Source of the DNA: Photobacterium frigidiphilum
Lineage (GTDB): Bacteria; Pseudomonadota; Gammaproteobacteria; Enterobacterales; Vibrionaceae
DNA: 64,000 bases
Direction of reading: 5' to 3'
Assembly: GCF_003025615.1 (NCBI RefSeq)
Contig: NZ_PYMJ01000026.1
Coordinates: 1 to 64,000, forward strand
Position 1 is the first letter of the stretch. Each line of letters begins with the position of its first letter. Of this stretch, positions 36,402 through 44,526 are shown one piece after another. The position numbers were made by a program, and so were the translations under genes. The notes beneath the pieces were generated by a model, which saw only the letters and a program-made list of their open reading frames with translations, searched no databases and was not told the origin of the DNA.

Positions 36402-36914
36402 TCACTCTGGAACAACATCACCGTAATTTTTATTACGGTGTTTATCCCAAGAAAAGCGTCCCATTGTTGCTAAGGCCAGCCAAGCTAGAAAGTTGAGTGT
36501 TGTCATCCCGTTCACTTCAGTTCCGACCGAATAAAAAATCTGATCCCAATGGGCTTGTCCTGCTTTGTCATGTATTTTTTTATAGCTTTTACCTGCACCC
36601 GCATTGTGATCAGTCGCATCATGATCAATCGCCCATAGGTAATCGTAGCGGTAGCCAAAATCATGAATTAATCCTGGTACAAGTAATAAACCTGTTGGTG
36701 ATAATATTCCCCACAGTGGGCGAGGTATAGATGCGCCATCAAAAACAAAGCCTTTAGGGATAACAATAGTTTCTTCATTAATTGTATATTGCCAATTCTC
36801 CATTACCTCCCATGAACGTACTTCTGTTACCCATGCCCAAATCCGGTTAAATGTGCTCTTACCGTTTGTTTTAATCGGTAATGGCCTAAGTACAGGCATA
36901 TCTTGGTTATTCAT
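36402..36914 (-). CDS. DUF1353 domain protein
   Basis: 170 aa. The frame is open from TTG 36926, but GGAG lies six bases before ATG 36914 (MNNQDMPVLRPLP), which I take as start. The DUF1353 core is seen as VIPKGFVFDGASIPRPLWGILSPTG near residue 55 and the following LIHDFGYRYDYLW, with conserved His/Asp that could bind metal. DUF1353 proteins occur in phages and in chromosomal islands; function unknown. The last helix (MTTLNFLAWLALATMGRF) is hydrophobic. Same strand as the neighbouring hydrolase and 84 bases downstream, so possibly one transcript. Confidence 0.85.
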   Translation of the reverse strand: MNNQDMPVLRPLPIKTNGKSTFNRIWAWVTEVRSWEVMENWQYTINEETIVIPKGFVFDGASIPRPLWGILSPTGLLLVPGLIHDFGYRYDYLWAIDHDATDHNAGAGKSYKKIHDKAGQAHWDQIFYSVGTEVNGMTTLNFLAWLALATMGRFSWDKHRNKNYGDVVPE

Positions 36915-36998
36915 TTGATTCTCCAAGTGGTTTAACGCGGCATGTATTAATGACTTAATCCAAGCCAGATCCGTAATAAGCGGTAACTGATATTTATA

Positions 36999-37709
36999 TT
37001 AAGCTTCATTAACAGATAAAAGCTTACCGTTTGATGCCGCGATTCTTATCTGTACGTCACCCGGTAAACCTGTATGTGGCCACCTAGCGGTGATTAATCG
37101 ACTCTTGGATATTCTGGTAACACTCACTGAGTCAGATTGATTGCCACCTAATACATGGTATGCATCGTCATCTTCTGCCCAATAAAAACCGACATGACCT
37201 TTCCAGCCATTTCGGCTTCCGCGCCAAAATACCAAAACAGAGCCAAAACGAGGACTGACTTCGTCACCAAACTGGCTCCACTTTCTTGCTCCTAGCGGGT
37301 TGGTGGGTAAGGGTTCTTCTGCCAGTTGTGATCCCACACAGTGTGCCACGAATAAACCACACCACGGAATGTCATCATCGTTGTATGATGTGATTTCAAG
37401 ATCTTCCGCCCAGCCTAAAATAGCTTCATTTGAACCACGGCCAGGATTTTCTTGGGTGCCAATGAGTCGAAAAGCAGCATCCATCCAAGGGAGTGTAACT
37501 GGTATATCAAACTTACTATTTTCTGGCCGCTTATGGCCTTTAAATAAGAGGGCTGAAGTTTGAGGGCCGACGAGCCCGTCAGCCACTAAGTTATTACTGG
37601 TTTGGAATTGTTTTATCGCACGTACTGTTTTTCGGCCAAGAATTCCATCAATTGGCCCAGGATCAATCCCTTGATCTTGAAGTGCTTGCTGAATGGTTTT
37701 GATACTCAT
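36999..37709 (-). CDS. Peptidoglycan-binding protein with NlpC/P60-like hydrolase domain (TIGR02594 type)
   Basis: 236 aa, no signal peptide. Residues 1-55 form a PG_binding_1 domain (LQDQGIDPGPIDGILGRKTVRAIKQFQ). Residues 75-210 match the TIGR02594/CHAP-like cysteine hydrolase group, with the likely nucleophile in DIPWCGLFVAHCV, a His in GWKGHVGFYW and GGNQSDSVSV further on. This is the make-up of phage and tailocin-type endolysins. GGAGG stands six bases before ATG 37709. No other phage genes are near, so it may be a domesticated or orphan lysin with the DUF1353 gene. Confidence 0.85.
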   Translation of the reverse strand: MSIKTIQQALQDQGIDPGPIDGILGRKTVRAIKQFQTSNNLVADGLVGPQTSALLFKGHKRPENSKFDIPVTLPWMDAAFRLIGTQENPGRGSNEAILGWAEDLEITSYNDDDIPWCGLFVAHCVGSQLAEEPLPTNPLGARKWSQFGDEVSPRFGSVLVFWRGSRNGWKGHVGFYWAEDDDAYHVLGGNQSDSVSVTRISKSRLITARWPHTGLPGDVQIRIAASNGKLLSVNEA

Positions 37710-37992
37710 CTTATACCTCCGTTCAGGGTGTTTTTTAGCGCATTGATTATTTCGGCTGATAGCGAACTGTGCTCTTTACGAATGAAAGGCTACCGATTAG
37801 ATCTTTTGTCACGGTGTGGTTTGCTCATTAAATAGCAGTACTCTAGGGGCTGGCTATATAAAGATATAGCACAGATTATTAGTCATTAAAGTCGATGTTA
37901 TCGGCGATCTTAAAAACGAAACCCAAACAAGAACATTGACTTACTCAGCTATCTTATCGTGCATTTAGACTTTTCTATTTTATGAATAGAAC
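37710..37992. other. Intergenic region upstream of the lysin-like gene
   Basis: About 280 bases with the promoter of the hydrolase gene; no coding frame, repeat or operator that I can support. Confidence 0.4.
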
Positions 37993-38026
37993 AAAAAAAG
38001 CCTGTTAGCGTTTAACTAACAGGCAT
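37993..38026 (-). terminator. Rho-independent terminator of nanA
   Basis: GCCTGTTAG/CTAACAGGC stem (38000-38008 with 38016-38024); seven T follow on the minus strand. Confidence 0.88.
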
Positions 38027-38052
38027 TTATAGTTATTAAGAGTCTTGTGTTG

Positions 38053-38949
38053 TTAGCGCTTAATAAAGTCTGCGTCGCGCATTTTATTGATTACATCTTG
38101 TTTTTGTTCAAGCGTTAAGGCTTTTAATGGAAGGCGAGGATCACCTGCATCAATATCATGTAATGCCATTGCTGCTTTACCCGCCGCTACGCCACCATAT
38201 TCAACTAGCACTCGAATGAGTGAAATAACATTGTCCATGCCTGTAATAACGTCAGCATGTTTGCCGTTATGAAAATCTTCAATGATTTGATTAAAGTGCG
38301 GAGCGGCATAGTTGTACGTACTGCCTACCGCGCCAATAGCACCTACAGCTAGTGCGCCAGGTAAGAATTCATCAACGCCAAATGGAATATCAAATTTTCC
38401 ATCGCATGCACGAAGGCAACGTTGGTATTCGTATAAATCACCGCTGTTAAACTTTAAGCCGTATAGGTTTGGAATACGGTTTTCCGCTTTGATTAAGAAC
38501 TGCTCCATATCCAGATTTACACCAGACATACCTGAATGGTAGTAGTAGAAACCTTTTGATGGTGCAGCAGCAGCAACGGCAGCACAGTAATCGACAAGAT
38601 CGTCAACACTACCTGGTTTGAAGAAGCATGGACCAATTGCTGAAGTGGCAAAAATATCAAGGGTGTCGGCATGGCGAGTTAATTCAAGCGTATCAACAAT
38701 ACTCAATGCGCCAGTATGAACGGTAATTTTTAAACGCCCTTGAGATACTTCAGCCCAACGCTCTGCGATTGCTTTGCGTTCTTCTACAGAACAGTGAATA
38801 CCTTCACCGGTTGTACCGCAAATATAAACACCATTGACGCCATCTTTGATCAAGTGCTCTGCAATTTTATCAATGATCGGTAGGTTAACATTACCTTTCG
38901 CATCAAATGGGGTGTGAGGTGCAGCAATCAAGCCAGTAAGCTTTTCCAT
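38053..38949 (-). CDS. nanA: N-acetylneuraminate lyase NanA
   Basis: Class I aldolase that splits sialic acid into N-acetylmannosamine and pyruvate. 298 aa TIM barrel of the DHDPS/NAL family. The Schiff-base Lys is in LYGLKFNSGDLYEYQR (near residue 165), the catalytic Tyr in GFYYYHSGMSG (near 137), and the pyruvate loop is GTTGEG near 46. Details such as FYYYH, FGVDE, GAVGSTYNY and DPRLPL are closer to the Vibrio and animal lyases than to E. coli NanA. Divergent from nanR; a 15-bp palindrome lies 22 bases before its ATG. Confidence 0.93.
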   Translation of the reverse strand: MEKLTGLIAAPHTPFDAKGNVNLPIIDKIAEHLIKDGVNGVYICGTTGEGIHCSVEERKAIAERWAEVSQGRLKITVHTGALSIVDTLELTRHADTLDIFATSAIGPCFFKPGSVDDLVDYCAAVAAAAPSKGFYYYHSGMSGVNLDMEQFLIKAENRIPNLYGLKFNSGDLYEYQRCLRACDGKFDIPFGVDEFLPGALAVGAIGAVGSTYNYAAPHFNQIIEDFHNGKHADVITGMDNVISLIRVLVEYGGVAAGKAAMALHDIDAGDPRLPLKALTLEQKQDVINKMRDADFIKR

Positions 38950-38970
38950 AGTAGCCCTTATAATAACCAG

Positions 38971-38985
38971 TGAAGTTAAACTTCA
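38971..38985. promoter_or_regulatory. Candidate NanR operator before nanA
   Basis: TGAAGT-TAA-ACTTCA, a perfect 6-bp-arm palindrome 22 bases upstream of the nanA ATG. One of six similar sites in the nan cluster. Confidence 0.65.
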
Positions 38986-39238
38986 AATTGTTTGTCTTAA
39001 GTGGAGTTGGGGTTATTGTATGGAGTAATATTCCGAGAGGCAATTGACGATTACCGATTTAGACAACCAGAATTTAAAATTGTGACTTTGTCTACAAACC
39101 TTATTTTTAGTGGTCTTTTTTGAATATTTTATTGTTTTTTTCAGCTAATGATCACGGTAAATTTTATGTTTCCAATAATCAATCACTTTTGATTAAGAGC
39201 GAGATAGCTTCAATATTGATATTGTTTATTGAATTCTA

Positions 39239-39253
39239 TGGAGTTTAGCTTCA
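39239..39253. promoter_or_regulatory. Candidate NanR operator before nanR
   Basis: TGGAGT-TTA-GCTTCA, matching TGRAGT-N3-ACTTCA with one change in the right arm, 67 bases upstream of nanR; would allow autoregulation. A weaker look-alike, TGGAGT-AAT-ATTCCG, lies at 39021-39035. Confidence 0.5.
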
Positions 39254-39319
39254 CATGAAGGTGTAAGCGTGTAAAATTACTTTTTAGAATTGAGATAAGC
39301 AAAAATAGAGGTAATAAGG

Positions 39320-40192
39320 ATGACAGATCAACAAACACTTCTTAAAGCAGGAAAGGTAATCGACACCTTAGGCAGTCTATACGATAGCTTAACGCCTTCA
39401 GCGAAGCGTATATCTGATTACGTACTTGCTCATTCATCTGAAGTCACTAAGTTATCTATTGCGGAGCTATCTCAAGTTGCGAATGTCGGTGAAGCGACGA
39501 TAATTCGATTTTGCCGAACTCTTGGCTTTAAAGGCTTTCAAGAATTTAAAATGGAGCTAGCGATAGAGCTTTCTAGTTTGAATCAACAAGAAAAATCAAT
39601 TTTAGATACTGATGTTACCCCTCAAGATGATGCAGAGTTAATTGGGCAGAAATTACATAAAACCATTAATAATGTATTGGCAGAGACATTGAATTTATTG
39701 AATTTTGATACGTTAGAAAAAGTAGCAAAACAGATAAAGTCAGCTAAAGCAGTCTACTTTTTTGGGGTAGGGTCTTCGGGCATTACTGCTGAAGATGCAA
39801 AGAATAAATTTATGCGTATTGGTTTTAATGTTGATGCATTAACCAATAATCATTTTATGTATATGAAGGCCTCACTATTACAGAAGGGTGATTTAGCCGT
39901 CGGTATCAGTCATTCAGGTAGTTCGAAGGAAACGACAAAAGCCCTTCAACTCGCAAAAGAGGCGGGTGCCGATACCGTTGCAATTACCCATAACCCTCGT
40001 TCGGCCATCACTGAGTTTTCAGATTTTGTATTGGTGAATGGTAATCGACAAGGGAAATTGCAAGGGGATTCGATAGGGACGAAAATATCACAATTGTTTG
40101 TTCTTGATCTAGTGTATGCATTACTTGTTAATGAAGATGCGGAAAGTGCTAAAGAAAATAAAATTAAGACAACAAATGCGCTTGAAAGCTAA
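39320..40192 (+). CDS. nanR: RpiR-family repressor of sialic acid catabolism NanR
   Basis: 290 aa: N-terminal RpiR helix-turn-helix (about 20-95, with LSIAELSQVANVGEATIIRFCRTLGFKGFQEFK) and a C-terminal SIS sugar-phosphate domain (about 135-265, VYFFGVGSSGITAEDAKNKFMRIG and GISHSGSSKETTKAL). In Vibrio vulnificus the homologous RpiR-type NanR is released by N-acetylmannosamine 6-phosphate. Its place between nanA and nanE and the palindromes in front of each nan transcript point to the same role. GAGG precedes ATG 39320. Confidence 0.9.
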   Translation: MTDQQTLLKAGKVIDTLGSLYDSLTPSAKRISDYVLAHSSEVTKLSIAELSQVANVGEATIIRFCRTLGFKGFQEFKMELAIELSSLNQQEKSILDTDVTPQDDAELIGQKLHKTINNVLAETLNLLNFDTLEKVAKQIKSAKAVYFFGVGSSGITAEDAKNKFMRIGFNVDALTNNHFMYMKASLLQKGDLAVGISHSGSSKETTKALQLAKEAGADTVAITHNPRSAITEFSDFVLVNGNRQGKLQGDSIGTKISQLFVLDLVYALLVNEDAESAKENKIKTTNALES

Positions 40193-40276
40193 CGCATAAC
40201 CTCACCTCCTATCCCCCCAGATTAGCTGCCAATAATGCTTTTCTGGGTGAGTACCAACTTCTCTTAACTCCTCTAT

Positions 40277-40299
40277 TATCGAAGATGTATATGCGCTGA
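40277..40299 (+). pseudogene. Short nanE-like fragment in the nanR-nanE gap
   Basis: 23 bases here match positions 41042-41064 inside nanE at 22 of 23 positions (TATCGAAGATGT, one change, ATGCGCTGA), and similarity fades on either side. By chance this is very unlikely within two short regions, so it looks like a remnant of a partial nanE duplication or conversion. It encodes nothing usable. Confidence 0.5.
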
Positions 40300-40560
40300 T
40301 TAATTGGATTAACGCACTGATCATTGTCCATATACTTCTTGTTATTCGACTTTCTGTTATGTCCCATTGGATAACAGCGCCTATTTATGCTGAATTCACT
40401 TCAAAATATGTTCTTTCATTTACGTTGTCATTATGGAGTTATATTTCATTCCCTTTCATGAGGTGACTGCTATTTTGTCAGTAATATGTTTTTATACATG
40501 GCGTAACGCTTAACTGATTACCTATGTTACTGACCTTTATATGCACCTACTTTGCGTTGT

Positions 40561-40575
40561 TGGAGTCTGACTCCG
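40561..40575. promoter_or_regulatory. Candidate NanR operator, distal nanE site
   Basis: TGGAGT-CTG-ACTCCG: a palindrome (GGAGT/ACTCC) with the same spacing as the other nan sites, but a changed right arm; 180 bases before nanE. Confidence 0.4.
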
Positions 40576-40681
40576 TATACGTTTATACGTAATTATAGGC
40601 TGAATAGTGAGCTGGATCTTATTTATCACCCCTATGACAATGAAAAATGAGGTAAGGATCGCTGTTTGAATAATTGTCTGT

Positions 40682-40723
40682 TGAAGTAAAACTTCATCGT
40701 GATTAAATTGGAGTCAAACTTCA
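40682..40723. promoter_or_regulatory. Tandem candidate NanR operators before nanE
   Basis: TGAAGT-AAA-ACTTCA at 40682-40696 (perfect arms) and TGGAGT-CAA-ACTTCA at 40709-40723, spaced 27 bases start to start, about 30 to 70 bases before nanE. They would control nanEK and the symporter gene. Confidence 0.65.
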
Positions 40724-40754
40724 TTAGGTTATTAGTTTCGGAGCGGTACGACTT

Positions 40755-41492
40755 ATGATTACCCAATCTAAGGCTTGTCTTAAAGTGAATAAGACACAAG
40801 AAAATGCTTTAAAGGCTTTGCAACAAGGATTTGTTGCATCATGTCAGCCTGTTGATGATGGACCTATGGATTCACCAATGATTGTCGCCGCTATGGCGCA
40901 AGCTGCTGTAGCGGGTGGTGCCGCGGGTATTCGCATTGAAGGTATAGAGAATGTTAAGGCGGTTCGCCCTCACGTAAATGTACCTATTATCGGCATTATT
41001 AAACGTGATTTGGAACATTCAGACGTTCGTATTACCCCTTTTATCGAAGATGTCTATGCGCTGAAAGAAGCAGGGGCAGATGTTATTGCAATTGATGCCA
41101 CCCATCGCATTCGTCCAACTTCGGTTGAAGATTTGATTGATGCTATACACTCTGTTGGATGTTTAGCAATGGCTGATTGTTCAACGTACGATGAAGGTAT
41201 GTACTGCCAAGCGCGAGGCGTTCAAATTATTGGTTCGACCTTATCTGGCTATACTGGTGGGCCTGTTCCAGCAGAACCTGATTTCGATTTAATTACTCGG
41301 CTTAAACAAGCAGGCTGCAGGGTTATGGCTGAAGGGCGCTTTAATACCCCAGAGTTAGCAGGCAAGGCCATTGAAGCTGGAGCATTCTGCGTTACAGTTG
41401 GTTCGGCGATTACACGTGTAGAACATATATGCAGTTGGTTCCAAGCGGAAGTTGAACTTGCTCATCAGGCACAATCTGAGGCTGTCGCATGA
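40755..41492 (+). CDS. nanE: N-acetylmannosamine-6-phosphate 2-epimerase NanE
   Basis: Converts ManNAc-6-P to GlcNAc-6-P. 245 aa TIM barrel; recognised by VPIIGIIKRD near residue 76, DVIAIDATHR near 112, LAMADCSTYDEGMYC near 136 and the C-terminal phosphate site MAEGRFNTPELAGKAIEAGAFCVTVGSAITR. Its stop overlaps the nanK start by four bases (ATGA), so the two are coupled. First gene of nanEK-siaT. Confidence 0.95.
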   Translation: MITQSKACLKVNKTQENALKALQQGFVASCQPVDDGPMDSPMIVAAMAQAAVAGGAAGIRIEGIENVKAVRPHVNVPIIGIIKRDLEHSDVRITPFIEDVYALKEAGADVIAIDATHRIRPTSVEDLIDAIHSVGCLAMADCSTYDEGMYCQARGVQIIGSTLSGYTGGPVPAEPDFDLITRLKQAGCRVMAEGRFNTPELAGKAIEAGAFCVTVGSAITRVEHICSWFQAEVELAHQAQSEAVA

Positions 41493-42367
41493 AAACGTGT
41501 TTAGCGGTCGATATTGGCGGTACTAAGATTGCCGCGGCTTTGGTTAAAGACAATGCTATCGTTACACGTGTTCAAATTTCGACACCCACTTCAAAAGAGG
41601 CGAGTGCATTAACCGTAGCGTTAACCGATTTATTAACTCCCCTTGCCCTAGAAGCAGATCATGTTGCTGTTGCATCAACAGGTATTATTAATCACGGAGT
41701 ATTAACTGCATTAAACCCAGATAACCTTGGTGGCTTAAATCATTTCCCTCTACACCAAGTAATTAGTGAAATAACCCAGTTACCTGTTGTTGTTATTAAT
41801 GATGCACAAGCTGCTGCTTGGTTTGAATATAAAGCACTTAATCAAGCCGTGTCTGATATGGCATTTATTACCGTATCGACTGGCGTTGGGGCAGGTTTTG
41901 TTCAGAAAGAAATACTCAATACCGGTGCTAGAGGTATTGCGGGCCATGCTGGTCACATGTTGGCAGATCCGAACGGACCTGTATGTGGCTGCGGTCGTAA
42001 AGGTTGTGTAGAAAGCATAGCATCTGGTACCGCAATTGGTGTTGCCGGACAGCCTTTTTTTGGCACTGATTGCGATGGTGAAACCGTTTATCAGCACTTA
42101 CTTGCTGGCGATAAAAACGCGATTGCCATTGTTGATCGCTCTGCCAGTACGATTGCAAACCTGATTGCCGATCTTACTATCTCACTTGACCTCGATGTTG
42201 TTGTATTAGGGGGGAGTGTTGGGCTGGCGTCTGGATATTTAGCAAGGGTTAAAACTTACCTCAAACGGTTACCCAATGTATATGTTCCCGATGTAATTGC
42301 TGCAAGCTCTGGCGCTGATGCTGGTTTGCTTGGTGTCGCGTTATGGGCAGAGCAAAACATTAAATAA
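41489..42367 (+). CDS. nanK: N-acetylmannosamine kinase NanK
   Basis: ROK-family sugar kinase that phosphorylates ManNAc with ATP. 292 aa. ATP site VDIGGTKIAAALV at the N terminus, catalytic region VVINDAQAAAWFE, and the zinc-binding CGCGRKGCVESIASG near residue 170 with upstream His (GHAGHMLAD). Coupled to nanE by a four-base overlap. Context (NanE before, sialate carrier after) settles the substrate better than the sequence alone. Confidence 0.93.
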   Translation: MKTCLAVDIGGTKIAAALVKDNAIVTRVQISTPTSKEASALTVALTDLLTPLALEADHVAVASTGIINHGVLTALNPDNLGGLNHFPLHQVISEITQLPVVVINDAQAAAWFEYKALNQAVSDMAFITVSTGVGAGFVQKEILNTGARGIAGHAGHMLADPNGPVCGCGRKGCVESIASGTAIGVAGQPFFGTDCDGETVYQHLLAGDKNAIAIVDRSASTIANLIADLTISLDLDVVVLGGSVGLASGYLARVKTYLKRLPNVYVPDVIAASSGADAGLLGVALWAEQNIK

Positions 42368-42417
42368 AAGATATAACAAATTACCCTTACCTACACTAAA
42401 CAGAAAGGAGTCTCCGC

Positions 42418-43908
42418 ATGGAAATGCACGCATTTGGGACCTTGAATTACATCGTTCTGCTGGCTTATTTGACTGCCGTTATGCTTGTTGGAGTATATTT
42501 TGCTAAACGTCAAAAGTCGGCAGATGATTACTTTAAAGCGGGTGGCCGTATACCCGGTTGGGCTGCAGGTATTAGCGTATTCGCCACAACACTAAGTTCT
42601 ATTACATTTATGTCTATTCCTGCAAAAGCCTACACGGGTGATTGGACATTTTTAATCGGACAATATGTTGCTATATTAATTCTTCCATTTGTTTTCCTAT
42701 ACTATATTCCGTTTTTTAGAAAGCTAAACCTTACTTCTGCTTACGAATATTTAGAAAAACGCTTTGATGTTAAAATGCGTTTATTCGCCAGTATTTCATT
42801 CATGTTGTTTCATATCGGCCGAATTGCAATTATAACGTACTTAACTGCACTAGCATTGATCCCATTTGTTGATATTAATCCACTTACGATTGTATTCTTA
42901 ATTGGTGTTCTGTGTATTGTATATACATTCATGGGCGGGATTGAAGGTGTCATTTGGACCGATGTAATTCAAGGTATTATGTTGTCTTTGGCTGCAATTT
43001 TAATTTTCATTGTTATTTGCTTTAATGTCGATGGTGGGGTGACTGAAATATTCAGTATGTCTGCAGAAGCAGATAAATATTTCCCTAAAGAACAATTTGC
43101 TTGGAGCTGGACTGAAGGTACTATTCCTGTTCTTGTTATTGGCTTTTTATTCGCTAGCTTGCAACAATTCACTGCGAGTCAAGATGTTGTTCAACGTTAT
43201 ATTGTGACTGACTCAATTGAAGAGACGAAGAAGGCATTAATTACTAATGCAAAATTAGTTGCAGTTATTCCAATCTTCTTCTTTGCTGTTGGTTCGGCAT
43301 TATATGCTTATTACACTCAAAACCCTGGCTTATTACCAGGTGATTTTAATACGGGTGGAATATTGCCTTTCTTTGTTATATCCGAAATGCCGGCTGGGGT
43401 TGCAGGGTTAATCATTGCAGCAATATTCGCAGCGTCACAATCTAGTATTTCGAGTAGTTTAAATAGTATCTCAGCATGTTTTACATCTGATATTTACCAT
43501 CGACTTGGCGGTGAAACATCGCCTAAGAAAACAATGTTTGTTGCACGTTCAGTTATTGTTGTAGCGGGTGTATTTGGTGTTATTGCGTCGACATACTTAA
43601 TTATGTCGAATGAAAGTGAACTATGGGATGCATTTAATAGCTTAATTGGTTTGATGGGTGGTCCAATGACTGGCTTGTTCATGCTAGGCGTGTTTGTTAA
43701 ACGAGCCAATGCTAATAGTGCTTTAGCTGGTGTGGTTGCAAGTGTTATTGCAATCTTGTGGGTACGAGCGGCAACGGATCTTAACTTCTTTTTCTACGGT
43801 GTAATTGGAACATTAATGGTCGTGTTTGTTGGTTATATAACAGCACCATTATTTAAACAAAATGCAGTTGAAGATGTGAATAAATCACTTATTGCACAAA
43901 ATTCATAA
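42418..43908 (+). CDS. siaT: Sodium/sialic acid symporter (SSS family)
   Basis: 496 aa with about 13 membrane helices of the LeuT-like sodium:solute symporter fold. Very close, along the whole length as I recall it, to the structurally solved Proteus mirabilis SiaT: FATTLSSITFMSIPAKAYTGDWTF in helix 1 (the sialate-binding region), TSAYEYLEKRFDV, and the sodium-site helix with AAIFAASQSSISSSLNSISACF. AAGGAG precedes ATG 42418 by nine bases. Follows nanK by 50 bases and ends in a strong terminator, so it is the third gene of nanEK-siaT. Confidence 0.93.
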   Translation: MEMHAFGTLNYIVLLAYLTAVMLVGVYFAKRQKSADDYFKAGGRIPGWAAGISVFATTLSSITFMSIPAKAYTGDWTFLIGQYVAILILPFVFLYYIPFFRKLNLTSAYEYLEKRFDVKMRLFASISFMLFHIGRIAIITYLTALALIPFVDINPLTIVFLIGVLCIVYTFMGGIEGVIWTDVIQGIMLSLAAILIFIVICFNVDGGVTEIFSMSAEADKYFPKEQFAWSWTEGTIPVLVIGFLFASLQQFTASQDVVQRYIVTDSIEETKKALITNAKLVAVIPIFFFAVGSALYAYYTQNPGLLPGDFNTGGILPFFVISEMPAGVAGLIIAAIFAASQSSISSSLNSISACFTSDIYHRLGGETSPKKTMFVARSVIVVAGVFGVIASTYLIMSNESELWDAFNSLIGLMGGPMTGLFMLGVFVKRANANSALAGVVASVIAILWVRAATDLNFFFYGVIGTLMVVFVGYITAPLFKQNAVEDVNKSLIAQNS

Positions 43909-43946
43909 TCAGTGAGTAGGTAACGCCTCTTCTTTATATTCCCCCT

Positions 43947-43983
43947 GAAGGCTTAAGTGCTACATGCTTAAGCCTTCTTTTTT
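43947..43983 (+). terminator. Rho-independent terminator after siaT
   Basis: Perfect 11-bp stem GAAGGCTTAAG/CTTAAGCCTTC (43947-43957 with 43967-43977) followed by six T. It separates siaT from nanQ only 13 bases before the nanQ start, so nanQ would be expressed by readthrough or its own promoter inside. Confidence 0.9.
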
Positions 43984-43995
43984 GAGAGTAACATA

Positions 43996-44487
43996 ATGAT
44001 TTTTGGAAATATTCTATCTTCACAAGACTTTGATTTTCTTCCTAGTGCGTTAAAAAAAGCACTTGAGTATGTTCAATCTTCAGGATTGAACAAACTACCA
44101 TTAGGGCGACATAACATTGATGGTGAGCTGATGTTTGCCAATGTGATGGAGTTTGAAACTGGGGTTGCCGAACAAAAGTTAGCTGAAGTTCATAAAGAGT
44201 ATATTGATGTACAGTTTTTAATATCAGGCTTTGAACGTATTGGTTATGGTTTAGCAAATAAAAGCAACCCAATATCAACAGAATACGATAGTGAAAATGA
44301 TTATTACCTTGTCGAGAGTATGAAGCATGAATGTGAGGTGCTTCTTGAACCAGGTATGTTTGCAATATTCTTCCCTGAAGAACCCCATAAACCAGGATGC
44401 CGCTATGTCGATGAACACGCTTCAATGACTTGCGATAATTACATGCTAAAAAAAGTGGTAGTTAAAGTTCATCGTTCATTGATTTAA
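43996..44487 (+). CDS. nanQ: YhcH/NanQ-family protein (DUF386), sialate anomerase-type
   Basis: 163 aa cupin-like beta-barrel protein of the YhcH/YjgK/YiaL family. Landmarks: LPLGRHNIDGELMFANVMEFET, LAEVHKEYIDVQFLISGFERIGY, and the C-terminal FAIFFPEEPHKPGC, with conserved His/Glu for metal. YhcH was renamed NanQ in E. coli, where it helps use of alpha-sialate by speeding anomer interconversion. Placement between two sialate transporters fits that role. It is the last gene before the siaP promoter region. Confidence 0.9.
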   Translation: MIFGNILSSQDFDFLPSALKKALEYVQSSGLNKLPLGRHNIDGELMFANVMEFETGVAEQKLAEVHKEYIDVQFLISGFERIGYGLANKSNPISTEYDSENDYYLVESMKHECEVLLEPGMFAIFFPEEPHKPGCRYVDEHASMTCDNYMLKKVVVKVHRSLI

Positions 44488-44495
44488 TTGTTGCT

Positions 44496-44526
44496 ATTAC
44501 AATCATCTTTTCTCGATGGTTGTAAT
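44496..44526 (+). terminator. Hairpin downstream of nanQ
   Basis: ATTACAA-T-CAT pairs with ATG-G-TTGTAAT, interrupted stem, followed by an A/T-rich but not T-only tail. Confidence 0.45.

Larger units (their letters stand above)
40193..40754. other. Long intergenic region nanR-nanE with operators
   Basis: About 560 bases. It contains the nanE-like fragment, a palindrome at 40561, and two strong operator-like sites at 40682 and 40709. No complete gene is visible; a plus-strand stretch after the fragment stays open for about 60 codons and looks hydrophobic but has no start. Confidence 0.5.

Noticed and set aside
36111-36496. Two plus-strand frames of about 70 aa after the tRNA
   Set aside because: They run through the hairpin-rich spacer, terminators and the antisense of the DUF1353 gene; no ribosome sites.
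19021-39035. TGGAGT-AAT-ATTCCG at 39021-39035 as a seventh NanR operator
   Set aside because: Three arm mismatches to the consensus; mentioned beside the nanR site but too weak to count. (The start coordinate of this entry is broad; the site itself is 39021-39035.)
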